Source: Malus domestica (Eukaryota; Streptophyta; Magnoliopsida; Rosales; Rosaceae). Taken from it: a DNA stretch of 64,000 nt. A program made the position numbers and the translations under genes. The notes beneath the pieces were generated by a model, which worked only from the letters and a program-made list of their open reading frames with translations, ran no database searches and was not told the DNA's origin. Shown here in pieces: positions 23,151-34,735 of the stretch. Location: contig NC_091675.1 in NCBI RefSeq assembly GCF_042453785.1, forward strand, positions 9,436,501 to 9,500,500, read 5' to 3'. Position 1 is the stretch's first letter. Each line of letters starts with the position of its first letter.

Positions 23151-23639
23151 TAACTACGAACTTGAATTGGCATGCTTACTTGTTCACGATCTCAAGTGTT
23201 TTCCCATATCTTTGTAAATGTTACTTGCGTATTTATGTTGTATTCTTAAACATTGTTTGAACTTGGTCCCTTCACGCGCTACTTAATCGTGAACTTCATG
23301 AGAGACCTAACAATAACACTAAAATGTAAATATTTTCATATTTACTAACATTCAAATGTAAATATTTTGCATAATTAACTATGTGTTATATATTACAAAA
23401 TATGGAGTGCAAGAATTTATTAAGATCTTTTTTAATAGGAATTTCTTAAGTTCATAAAAATTATCACTCGTAATATTCATCTAATTGATAATTCACTTTT
23501 AAATTTATTAAACAAAAATCTATGTTATGACTTCACTTATTAGAAAAATTTTCACTATATTCTAAATATTTGACAACTATATTATAATACATGAGTTTAT
23601 TTTCAACTGAACAAATTGGAATTGGATTCCATTCAGATC

Positions 23640-23830
23640 TATTTTGTGAGGATCCTAGGGATCTCCATATTTTAGCAGTTCATCGTAATCATGCGATCAG
23701 AAATCATTTGATTTTTTATTTAAAATTAAATACAAATAGTATCTGATGAAAATTAGCCGCACGATGTACAATGAACGGCTAGGATGTTGGGATCCCTAAA
23801 ATCCCCACAAAGTGGATCCGAAGAGAATCC
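23640..23830. mobile_element. Foldback MITE, family 1, second copy
   Basis: It is related to the element at 8.5 kb: the arm words ATGCGATCAGAAATCATTT and GCACGATGTACAATGAACGG are shared, and both ends carry GGATCC-containing sequence (GTGAGGATCCTAGGGATC left, GATCCGAAGAGAATCC right). No coding content. Confidence 0.65.
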
Positions 23831-23865
23831 TTTTCCCAAAAGAATTTGTATAATGTCATAAAAAT

Positions 23866-23867
<2 letters not shown>

Positions 23868-23897
<30 letters not shown>
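23868..23897. repeat. (GA)n microsatellite
   Basis: About 14 GA units. Confidence 0.95.
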
Positions 23898-23900
<3 letters not shown>

Positions 23901-24816
23901 ATATTTAGGGCAGATTAAACATTTAATCAATTGGTTATACTAGAAGAGTGCATGAGATGATTGTGAGAACCATAAACTTTTGCCATTTACACATCTGGAG
24001 AGCGTGTTTCACAGACCCCCTCCTGAGTCTGGTGGTCAATAGCCCACAGAGTGCTCAACGAAAATGACCACATAATCCCTGCTACATGTAACCCAAACAA
24101 ACGTATGTTCGCCAATGGTCATGATACCACTCTCCCCTCGCCCTCTCCTATAAATTCAGGCCTCTGCCAAGCCATTTCATGCAGATGCAGTGAATGATAA
24201 TTCGAGCTTAAGAGTAAATTGAGGCAGGCATCAAGCTCAGAGAGTTTAAGAAGTGAGAACCATTTCTCTTCTCTCTTTTTTTTATTTAGAAATGTTTGCT
24301 CTATTTGATGTAGAAAATTAATTATGAGTTTTCTTTCTTAATTACCTTTCCTAATACGATGTATGTCTAGATCTGAACCGTATCCATCATATCTATCTAC
24401 ATTAGTTATTGAATTCATTCTCTTTCCTAAAAGTTAAATTTTTTTTACATGTTTTTAGGATACCAAATCCTACTGGTTTTAATTCAACAGGTGGTTGGTA
24501 AGCTAAACTCTTGTTGTGAATATAGTATAAAGCGCTTCGATACTAGAGAGTAAATTCACACAAATCTTATTTGTTTTAGTTTAATTCTAGGCTTCTAGCT
24601 TCTCTTAAAAAAAAAAAAAAAACTATTGTAGGCTTCTAGCTAGCTTGCAATGCAGATGTTATGGTATATTGTTTGGTGGATGTGATCATTTTACATGCAT
24701 TTTTTGGTTGTCGGTGATTTGATTTTGAATTCTTTTTTGGTGTGGATGACATTATTTACTAACCTTTCACTTATTTTGACATTTAGGAACCAAATCAGAG
24801 CTACTGTATTGACGAC

Positions 24817-26091
24817 ATGGCTGCTATTTCACAAAGAGATGTGATTTACTCCATTCTACAATATCTTGATTTCAACAATTTTGGACAAACAGCTCGAACG
24901 TGAGTTTCTTTCCCATATTAATTTTCTCTCAAGACAAATGCCAAGAACAACTATTGTCTATGCGCGCGAGATGATTGTTAGCCATTTACGTACTTGAGAT
25001 CCCTAGTATAAATCTCACACATAATAATGGCTAGCAACCATCAACGCTTGCGTAGATGTTTGTCACCATTTATGTCTTGGGGTTGAGATTCTTTTACTGG
25101 TCTTTCCTTTTTATTTATGATCATAATAACTACATTATTCTTTATGCATGTAGACTTGAGGGGGAATCCGGCTTGTTCTTCAGCTTGCCATATTTTGAAG
25201 AATGTTTCATTCATGGAGAGTTTGACGAGGCAGAAGAGTACTTCAACGGCTTCACCACAGTGCATGACAACATCTATTCAACGAAGGTCATTTTTGAGCT
25301 TCGTTGGCACAAGTTTTTGGAGGCACTGGACGAGTAATTAACTAAAACCCTATATTTAAAGGAATTAACGAAATATTAGTTCTTTTTAGCAATGTTAATT
25401 ATATTTACTTATAACTTTGTACACATGCAGGAATAACTATGAGGAAGCAAATGAACTTCTCCATGAAGAACTCACAACCTTCCTACCGTACAATCAAAAC
25501 CTGATTGCACAGGCGACCGAGATTATGAACTTACACGACGTTAGGTAAGGAAAACGACGACTTTTGTTATTTTGTATAATCTTAATCGAGCATTTAATGA
25601 GAGATATTAGTTTCACAATGTAAAATTTTGTTTTATTAGAGAGTGATATTTTGAGATGGTACAAATATATATATTTTTTTTAAATGAACAATTTCGATCG
25701 TTGTGATTGCACACACACTAAAGTAGTTACTGCTTTATATGACTGATTTTTTTTATTTTTCATATATCGCGCTTTGCTTCCTGCATGTAGAATCTACCTA
25801 CGACTTCAGGGCTATGGAGACCTCATAGAAGCAAGAACTGCGGCGATGATAGATATAAGGAGATGTTTGGAGGCGAATCCACTGCTGGTTGGGAAAATTC
25901 GATATCGAATTCCCAACCACTACAGTAGCGGCGGCCTTGCCAATCTAGCACTCCCTCCCCCACCCGCAATTCTGCTAATTCGACGAGCATCTATAGCAGC
26001 GTTACAACCTCCAACAACTCCGTTGCTTGTACAAGTCCATTTCAGGCTTATTCCAGGCTTCGGATATTGGGTCGTAATTATATGTAATTAG
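24817..26091 (+). CDS. Mini-TOPLESS: TOPLESS N-terminal domain without WD40 repeats
   Basis: Four exons (24817-24899, 25154-25333, 25431-25544, 25791-26091) give 225 residues. Order: LisH-like start (MAAISQRDVIYSILQYLDF, residues 1-20), CTLH (LEGESGLFFSLPYFEECF; GFTTVHDNIYSTKVIFELR, about 29-87), CRA-like part (about 88-165, ending LEANPLLVGKIRYR). It then has its own tail of about 57 residues (NHYSSGGLANLALPPPP onwards), ending in TAG. Exons 1-3 are 83, 180 and 114 bases, exactly as in the full-length TPR gene at 15.3-15.9 kb, with the same phase-2 introns, so it descends from a TOPLESS-type gene. Compared with Arabidopsis TPL as I recall it, positions matching K71, F74, L111 and L130 of the EAR-binding surface are kept, while those matching R67 and K78 are Ile and Trp. 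The linker and both WD40 propellers are absent. It could join TOPLESS tetramers or bind repressors without recruiting partners; that is inference. All splice sites are GT-AG and the frame is intact. Confidence 0.8.
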
Positions 26092-26960
26092 GAGGCTGCA
26101 GGACATTGTTTGATGTGATGGTGTTTTGCTAATTAGTGTACATTGAACATAAATGTATCTTCTATCAATTAATTCAATTTATAGAAATGGGAGCGATTAT
26201 TTATTAATTTGAATCGGTTGTGCAATACAGTATTGGGCTAAGCTAGAGGATTAAGAGTATGAGTTTGTTAAGAGTTTACATAGTCTATGCAAAATGTCCA
26301 AAATAAAAAGATATGAATACAGCACGTTAAATTTTACTCTTGACAATTGAGAATAACAGTAAAATTATTTGTCAAGAAGGCAGAATAACGTCATAAACCG
26401 CGTGAATAATAACTCCAACTTTTATATTATTTCTCTATTTAACCTTTAGTGCGAAGCTGGTGAAATTTGGAAATTTGGAAATTTTGAAAATTAAAACTTC
26501 TATTTTTTTTGTATTATTTGGTTTATGTGTCTATAAACGATTGAGAGAAAATTAAAATGTATGTGTTCATTTAAATAAAAAGTTAAAGATTTTTTTTATT
26601 AAAAAGTGAAAAGAAACTTAGAAAATTGAAAGCACATCTTGGTTGTAGCGATGAGAAGAGTAAACTGAAGTAGAAAGCAACACAGAATTCCTCTTAGAGA
26701 GATTTTTCAGTGTAATCGGTATATCAGGTGATACATTATGTGTCATTATACAAATAGTAAGATAGGTGTGCTAAAAAGTTAATAACTTAAAAAATAAAAT
26801 TTTCAACCAATCATATTAAAACACGTGATATAACACTTGTGTTCGTACCACAACTAAAAATTTATCTTCCTCCGGAACCTCGGCATGGCAAACAAGCGTG
26901 TACGTTTCTTTCAGCCACCTCTCCAGTCGCACCAACCGCGACCCACCACTTTGGACAGTA
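26092..26960. other. Spacer after the mini-TOPLESS gene
   Basis: Probable 3' flank of the mini-TOPLESS gene, AT-rich. A minus-strand open frame from 27040 to 26816 (74 codons, GTG-initiated, containing KYSTDVSFIQATVQSGG) has a protein-like look, but it lacks an ATG and its counterpart in the duplicated segment at 31.5 kb is broken, so I do not call it a gene. Confidence 0.35.
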
Positions 26961-27587
26961 GCCTGGATAAAGCTGACATCTGTACTGTACTTATATAAGC
27001 CCGTGGTCCTATCAATGTCGCTATCATACTCTCTTCCCACCTAGTTGTTCGAGACTATTGTATAAGTTGAGGAACTTATTATTTCGTACAAATTCGCTAT
27101 GCTTTATTATTAAAATTTAATCACATAAAGTGGTTGTTATTAGCTCTGTAGAGATATTTTTTATTATTATAAATGAAAGGTTTTAAGTTAAGACTTAGAT
27201 AGGTAACAAGTTTGACACCAACTTATTATGATATTATGTAGCTTAATTCAAATTTCTTGAGTGATGCGAGAGGGACAACATTTTGTATACCATATGATGT
27301 GGTAGTTAATAGTTGAACTTCTTCTTTAAATCATTAAAAAAAAAAAGTTCAATCATTAACTGCATATCATGCAATCTACAAAAAATAGTCTAACCATCAA
27401 GCCTATGAGGATTGATCTCCAAATCCGATTGGAATTTACAGGTGGTGGGGTGATAAGCTGGTTTTTTTGTTTAGTCAATTTTATTTTTATTTTTTAATTA
27501 TTACTTGGCAAATTTACTAAAATATTCATGTCACGTCAACAATTTAATGATTTATGTAACCGAGTTAATATTATAGGATAAATTGAG

Positions 27588-28616
27588 GGCTAAATAGCCA
27601 AAATGGTCTCTGAGATTTGCATAACTCATCACTTTGGTCCCTAACATTTCAAATCGATAAAAATGGTCCCTGAGATTGTCCACCATCCATCAATTTGTCC
27701 TTCCGTTAAAAACTTTGTTTAAGTGTCCCGGAGCTCTTGATCAGAAGTTTGGGCAATTTTCAAAGCTTCGTAACTCAATCGTTTCTTAACCAAATTCGAC
27801 CCATAATATATCAAAATGAAGATAGGAAAGTGTAGAATAAGATTATACCTATTTGGAAGCCCAATGGCTGCCGAAGATGGCCGGAAAATAGCCTCAAAGT
27901 TGACTGGTCAGAGGAAAAACTGGAAAACTCGCCGGAAACTAGGTAAACTTTAAACGTTCATAACTTCTTCAATACTCAAGAAAATCTAGTGATTCAAAAA
28001 TGAAAATCATACTTCTCAACGAGACGAAGAGAATGGTATCTTTTTAGATGGCTAACTAGCGGTGGTTTGGCCAGAAAATGGCTCGAAAGTGGCTAACTCG
28101 AGACCAGGACAGCCACTTTCGAGCCGTTTTCCGGCCAAACCACGGTGATTTAGCCACCTAAAAAGGTACCATTCTCTTCTTCGGATTGATAAGTATGATT
28201 TTAGTTTTTGAATCACTTGATTTCGTTGAGTATTGAAGAAGTTATGAACGTTTAAAGTTTACCCAGTTTCCAGTGAGTTTTCCAGTTTTCCTTCGGACCA
28301 GTCAACTTTGAGGCTATTTTCCAGCTATCTCCGGCAACCACTGGGCTTTCAAATGGGATAATCTTATTCTACACTTTCCTATCTTCATTTTGATATATTA
28401 TGGGTCAAATTTGGTTAAGAAACAATTGAGTTACGAAGCTTTGAAAATTGCCCAAACTTCAGTCCACGAGCTCCTAGACACTTAACGGAGTTTTTCACGG
28501 AATGACCAAAATGATGGATGGTGGATAATCTTAAGGACCACTTTTATTGATTTGAAATGTTAGAGACCAAAGTGATGAGTTATACAAATCTCATAGACCA
28601 TTTTGGCTATTTAGCC
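27588..28616. mobile_element. 1,029-bp foldback Mutator-like MITE
   Basis: The ends are GGCTAAATAGCCAAAATGGT and its complement, and the two halves are complementary over several hundred bases (for example ATAACTCATCACTTTGGTCC left, GGACCACTTTTATTGATTTG and ACCAAAGTGATGAGTTAT right), so the whole element can fold on itself. It is flanked by the 9-base duplication TAAATTGAG (27579-27587 and 28617-28625). Segmental unit B has the single uninterrupted TAAATTGAG at 32090-32098, a true empty site. Nine-base duplications are diagnostic of Mutator-like elements. No coding content seen. Confidence 0.88.
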
Positions 28617-29980
28617 TAAATTGAGACACACGAAAATGAGCAAGTAAGGGATAAAGTGAGATTTTGTATAAAGTGCAAGTATCATAGTTAAAAATAAGTC
28701 TTTCTTGATTATAATGCTACGTCAAAAAAATGGTGTTCACAATTATTTCATTTCATTTTGTCGTTCATATATTATATAATATTGGTTGAAAAATAGAGAA
28801 GTGATAAATACACAATATTTTTCTTTTACACACTCATGTTTAATCTTATCTAATATTTTCGTTTGATTTATTTAATTTGAAAGTTAAAAATAAAGAGGTG
28901 TGTAAGAGATAAAAATGATATGTGAAAATCAGTTGTGTGGCTATGCTATAACTTTATTAATTAATTAACACATGACTATTTGTCAAATATTTTTGAAGTT
29001 TAAAAGTTATTTTTGACAAAGTTCAAGTTATGCCATTATTTTTTTTAATTAATAAGCAGAGAATCCACTGCTACAACATATTCCAATACAGTCATATAAG
29101 AAAACATTTAAAACAAAAATAGATAAAGTTCTATCCTTAGTATGTGTATTTGGAATGTTAAGTCCAACGCTTGTGATGGCATCAGCTAAGAATTTATATC
29201 CCTAAAAATATGCTTTCATAAGAAATATATTAAAAAGAATCCGCTAGCCAATAAATAAGAAATTTTCCTTAAGAAAGTTGCTATTTTATGTAGAAATTAT
29301 GAGTGTTCTTTCGTAATTAGTTTTCCAAATATAACGCATGTCTAGATCTACACCGTATTCATTATATTTAATTATATAAGATATCGAATTCATACTCTTT
29401 CCTAAAAACTGGATTTTTTTTATTTTTGTAGAGGATTTACCGAATCCTATTGATTTTAATTCAAGGGGTTGTTGGTGAGTCGAACTTTTGCTGTGAATGT
29501 GGTATAAAACCTTTTGCCACTAGAGCATAAGCTTTCACTACTCCTATTTGTTTGATTTTAATTATAGGCATCTAGCTAGCTCGCATGTAGATATTATGGT
29601 ACATTTTAGTGGATGATATTGTACGTGTTTTGCTTGTGGATGATATGATTTATTTTTTTTTTTGTTGATGATATTATCTTTCATTTAAGATCTACTTAAA
29701 CAGTGTGTAAACTGTTATTCTCCTGGTGTTATTCTTTTGATGATATTATCTTTTTAGTGAATGATATTATTGTATATGTTTGGTTGTGGATGATATGATA
29801 TTTTTTTTTAGATGATATTATCTTTCATTTAAGATCTACCTAAATAGTGTGTAAACTGTTATTTTTCTGGTGTTATATCCTGATTTTTTACTCCTTTTGA
29901 CACTTAGGAACCAAAGCATAACTACTATATGTTATGGTCAAGGTATTGTAGAATGGAGTAAATAATATAGTAGCTACAAT

Positions 29981-30912
29981 ATGGCTGCTATTTCACAAGG
30001 ACATGCGATTTACTCCATTCTACAATACTTTGACCTCAACAGTTGTGGAAAAACAGCTCGCGTGTGAGTTTTATTTTGGGAATTTTATCGAAAAGTTCCT
30101 GGTACTGTTCACTTTAAAGAAAAATCATATTTTTACAAAAAGTTAATCCTAATACTATTCACTTTACCCTTTATTTTGTCCTTATAGTTAAAACTCCAAG
30201 TTTTCAAATCATTTTCATTAGTTTTCCTTTTTAATTTTTAATTTAATTTCACATAAAGCCAAATGCAACATACAATAATCATCATAGTTTATCAATTTTT
30301 GTGAGATTACAATCATTGGTTAACAAAAAGTAACGCTTTTTTTAACCGCATTAATTATTTATATGAGTAGCCTGGAGCGAGAATCTGGTTCAGCTTGCCG
30401 TATTTGGAAGAATATTTCATTCGTGGAGATTTCTATAATGCAGAAGAATACTTGAAGGGCTTCACCACAGTGCTTGACAACATCTACTCAACGAACGTCA
30501 TTTTTGAGCTATGTTGGGGATCAAGATCCCCTCATAAGCGGATGGAGAGGATCCTCTTGACCAGGCCCATCAGGTTATTCAATTTTTATCTAACGATTAT
30601 AATTATTATAACTTTTAAAAGGACCCCATGTTTGTAGCCGTTGGATAAAAATTGAACAGCCCGATGGGCTTGGTTAGGAGGATCCTTTCCATCTGCTCAT
30701 GAGAGGATTCTGATCCCTATGTTGGCACGACTTTCTGGAGGCAGGCACTGGAAGAGTAATTAACTAAAACATTTACATTTGGTGAAATTAATGAATTATT
30801 AGTCCTTTTTTAGAAATATTAATTTGACAAGCACCTCTAGCACCTCCGCTGCGCAGACAAGTTGTATTTCAGGCTTTTTGAACATTGGTTCATAGTCATG
30901 CGTAATCAGTAG
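29981..30912 (+). pseudogene. Decayed mini-TOPLESS copy 2
   Basis: Exon 1 (29981-30063, 83 bases) is intact and encodes MAAISQGHAIYSILQYFDLN. Exon 2 starts after TAG at about 30370 but has a 7-base deletion just after the GAATCTGG word relative to the intact gene, which shifts the frame. It is then interrupted by a 200-bp MITE (30518-30717) and resumes to the donor at 30755. Exon 3 and most of exon 4 are gone; a trace of exon 4 (a TTTCAGGCTTTTTGAACATT word) remains at about 30880-30912. The 7-base deletion is shared with copy 3, so it predates the segmental duplication. Confidence 0.85.
30518..30717. mobile_element. 200-bp hAT-like MITE inside mini-TOPLESS copy 2
   Basis: It is flanked by the 8-base duplication TATGTTGG (30510-30517 and 30718-30725), while copy 3 has the single site. 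The terminal inverted repeats are imperfect (GGATCAAGATCCCCTCATAA against the complement of CATGAGAGGATTCTGATCCC) and contain inner GGATCC sites. The core TAACGATTATAATTATTATA is shared with the elements at 56.1 and 62.3 kb. Confidence 0.85.
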
Positions 30913-31494
30913 GTACGACGTTGTTTCTCACTATCCCACTCTCTTGGTGTAGATAATATCGTTTGTTCAAAAAAATAATAATAAATGAGTTAGTCGTTTC
31001 CCACTTCCCAAATGAAAGCATGAGTTATTTGTTGTGGAAGAACTATTTTCACTTCCTACCGAATGGCAAGGTAGGAAAGAAACCTATATACAAATCTCTC
31101 GATGTCACTCAGTAATAGGGTTTAGCTTCAAATCTTGTGGATGACGAGTTCTTAACTAATTTATGCGATACCTCTCTTTGAAAAGGAACGGTTGGGGCAA
31201 TGTTGTAGTGAGCCATATTAGAGGTTCAGTGTTATGTGTTAGTGTTACATGTCAAATTTAACTGACGACAATTCAGAGCAACCGTAAAAATTATCATAGG
31301 TGAATAATAACACTTTTATTTGTTAATTTTCTATTTAACCCCTTGCCAGAAGATGGAGTGATTTGGAAAGCTCAAAATTTTTTGAAAGAGTTTAAAATTT
31401 TAAGGGCATTTAATCAGAATTTTAAATGAATTCATGAAAGTTCAAGAATATTCAATTACAATTTTAAAAGAATTTATTAAAGAGTTTAAAAAAT

Positions 31495-34400
31495 GAGCTG
31501 ATATCTGTACTGTACTTATATAAGCCCGTGTTTCTATCAGTGTCGTTATCATACTCTCTTCCCACCTACTTGTTCGAGACTATTGTATAAGTTAACCAAC
31601 TTATTATTTCGTTCAAATTCACTATGCTTTATTATTAAACTTTAATCACATAAAGTGGTTGTTATTAGAACTACAATCTAGAGATATTTTTATTATAAAT
31701 GAAAGATTTTAAGTTAGATTCAGATAGGTGATAAGTTTGAAACCAAATTATTATGATATTCTGTAGCTTAATTCAAATCTCTTAGGTGATGCGAGAGGGA
31801 TAATATTTTGTAGACCACATGATGTGGCAGTTAATAGTTGAACTTCTTCTTTAAATCATTAAAAACAAAAAAAATCGTTCAATCATCAACCGTCATATCA
31901 TACAGTCTACAAAAAATGGTCTAACCATCAAGCCTATGAGGATTGATCTCCAAATCCGATTGGAATTTACAGGTGGTGGGGGCAATCAAATTTATTTTTA
32001 TTTTTTAATTATTAATTAGCAAATTTACTAAAATATTCATGTCACGTCAACAATTTAATGGTTTATGTAACCGAGTTAACATCATAGGATAAATTGAGAC
32101 ACACAAAAATGAGCAAGGGATAAAGTGAGATTTTGTATAAGGTGCAAGTATCATAGTTAAAAATAAGTCTTTCTTGATTATAATGCTACGTCAAAAAATG
32201 GTGTTAACAATTATTTCATTTCATTTTGTCGTTCATATATTATATAATATTGGTTAAAAAATAGAGAAGTGATAAATACACAATATTTTTCTTTTACACA
32301 CTCATGTTTAATCTTATCTATTATTTTATTTAATTTGAATGTCAGAAATAAAGAGGTGTGTAAGAAATAAAAATAATGTGTGAAAATCAATTGTGTGGCT
32401 ATGTTATAACTTTATTAATTAACACATGACTCTTCGTCAAATATTTTTGAAGTTTAAAAGTTATTTTTGACAAAGTTCAAGTTATGCCATTATTTTTGTA
32501 ATTAAGTAGAGAATCCACGGCTACAACATGTTCCAATACAGTCATATAAGAAAACATTTCAAACAACAACAGATAAAGTTCTATCCTTAGTATGCGTATT
32601 TGGAATGTAAGTCCAACGCTTGTGATGGCATCAGCTAAGAATTTATATCCCTAAAAATATGCTTTCATAAGAAATATATTAAAAAGAATCCGCTAGCCAA
32701 TAAATAAGAAATTTTCCTTAAGAAAGTTGCTATTTTATGTAGAAATTATGAGTGTTCTTTCGTAATTAGTTTTCCAAATATAATGCATGTCTAGATCTAC
32801 ACCGTATTCATTGTATTTAATTATATAAGATATCGAATTCATACTCTTTCCTAAAAACTGGATTTTTTTTATTTTTGTAGAGGATTTACCGAATCCTATT
32901 GGTTTTAATTAAAAGGGTTGTTGGTGAGTCGGACTTTTGCTGTGAATGTGGTATAAAACCTTTTGCCACTAGAGCATAAGCTTTCACTACTCCTATTTGT
33001 TTGTTTGTTTTTTTTTTTTGGAAGCCACTACTCCTATTTGTTTGATTTTAATTATAGGCATCTAGCTAGCTCGCATGTAGATATTATAGTACATTTTAGT
33101 GGATGATATTATTGTACGTGTTGGTTGTGGATGATATGATTTTTTTTTTTTTTTAGATGATATTATCTTTCATTTAAGATCTACTTAAACAGTGTGTAAA
33201 CTGTTATTCTCGTGTTATTCTTCTGATGATATTATCTTTTTAATGGATGATATTATTGTACATGTTTGGTTGTGGATGATATGATTAATTTTTTTAGATG
33301 ATATTATCTTTCAGTTAAGATCTACCTAAATAGTGTGTAAACTGTTATTTTTCTGGTGTTATATCCTAATTTTTGACTCCTTTTGACGTTTAGGAACCAA
33401 AGCATAAATACTATATGTTATGGTCAAGGTATTGTAGAATGGAGTAAATGATATAGTAGCTACAATATGGCTGCTATTTCACAAGAACATGCAATTTACT
33501 CCATTCTACAATACTTTGACCTCAACATTTATGGAAAAACAGCTCGCGTGTGAGTTTTATTTTGGGAACTTTAACGAAAAACTCTTGGTACTGTTCATTT
33601 TAACGAAAAACCACATTTTACAATAAAAAGTTAATCCTGGTACTATTCACTTTACCCTTTATTTTGTCCTTATCGTTAAAACTCCAAGTTTTAAGTCTTT
33701 TTCATTAGTTTTCCTTTTTATTTTTTAATTTAATTTCACATAAAGCCAAATGCAACATACAATAATCATCATAGTTTATCAATTTTTGTGAGATTACAAT
33801 CATTGGTTAACAAAAAGTAATGATTTTTTTAACTGCATTAATTATTTATATGAGTAGCCTGAAGCGAGAATCTGGTTCAGCTTGCCGTATTTGGAAGAAT
33901 GTTTCATTCGTGGAGAATACATGAAGGGCTTCACCACAGTGCTTGACAACATCTACTCGACGAACGTCATTTTTGAGCTATGTTGGCACGACTTCTGGAG
34001 GCAGGCACTGGAAGAGTAATTAACTAAAACATTTACATGTGGTGAAATTAATGAATTATTAGTCCCTTTTTAGAAATATTAATTGACATGCACCTCTAGC
34101 ACCTCCGCTGCGTAGACAAGTTGCATTTCAGGCTTTTTGAATATTGGTTCATAGTCATGCGTAATCAGTAGGTATGACGTTGTTTCTTACTATCTCACTC
34201 TCTTAATGTAGATAATATCGTTTGTTCAAGAAAAAAAAATGAGTTAGTCGTTTCCCACTTCCCAAATGAAAGTATGAGTTATTTGTTGTGGAAGAACTAT
34301 TTTCACTCCCTACCGAATGGCAAGGTAGGAAAGAAACCTATATACAAATCTCTCGATGTCACTCAGTAATAGGGTTTAGCTTCAAATCTTGTGAATGACA

Positions 34401-34735
34401 AGTTCTTAACTAATTTATGCGACAACTCTCTTTGAAAAAGAACGGTTGGGGCAATGTTGTAGTGAGCCATATTAGAGGTTCAACATTATGTGTTAGTGTT
34501 ACATGTCAAATTTAATTGACGACAATTAAGAGCAACCGTAAAAATTGTCAAGATGTGAATAATAACACATTTATTTGTTAATTTTCTATTAAACATTTTG
34601 CCTGAAGATGAAGTGATGTGGAAATCTTAAAAGATTTTAAAAAGTTTAAAATTTTAAGGGTATTCAGTCAAAATTTTAAATAAATTCATGTAAGTTCAAG
34701 AATATTCAATTAGAATTTTAAAAAAATTTATTAAA
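31495..34735 (+). repeat. Segmental duplication, unit B
   Basis: Second direct copy of the segment described for unit A, joined to it without intervening sequence. It lacks the two transposon insertions of unit A. It has small private changes such as an insertion of about 35 bases with a T-run near 33005-33040. Confidence 0.9.
33467..34166 (+). pseudogene. Decayed mini-TOPLESS copy 3
   Basis: Exon 1 (33467-33549) is open (MAAISQEHAIYSILQYFDLN). Exon 2 (from about 33859) carries the same 7-base deletion as copy 2, plus a private deletion of about 21 bases after TTCATTCGTGGAGA, and ends at the donor GAAGAGTAATT near 34017. Exon 3 is missing and only the last part of exon 4 is recognisable (34100-34166). 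It cannot make a TOPLESS domain, although exon 1 and the promoter region might still be transcribed. Confidence 0.85.

Larger units (their letters stand above)
26975..31494 (+). repeat. Segmental duplication, unit A
   Basis: This unit is repeated directly at 31495-34735 with high identity along its length, from CTGTACTGTACTTATATAAG at the left to an AAAGTTCAAGAATATTCAAT part at the right. It contains a decayed mini-TOPLESS gene. Unit A is longer by a 1,029-bp MULE-type insertion and a 200-bp MITE, both missing from unit B; without them the units are each about 3.25 kb. Confidence 0.9.

Noticed and set aside
26816-27040. Minus-strand frame containing KYSTDVSFIQATVQSGG
   Set aside because: Protein-like in look, but it begins with GTG, has no splice-linked partner that I could find, and the paralogous stretch near 31.5 kb is interrupted. 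Left uncalled; a protein search would decide.
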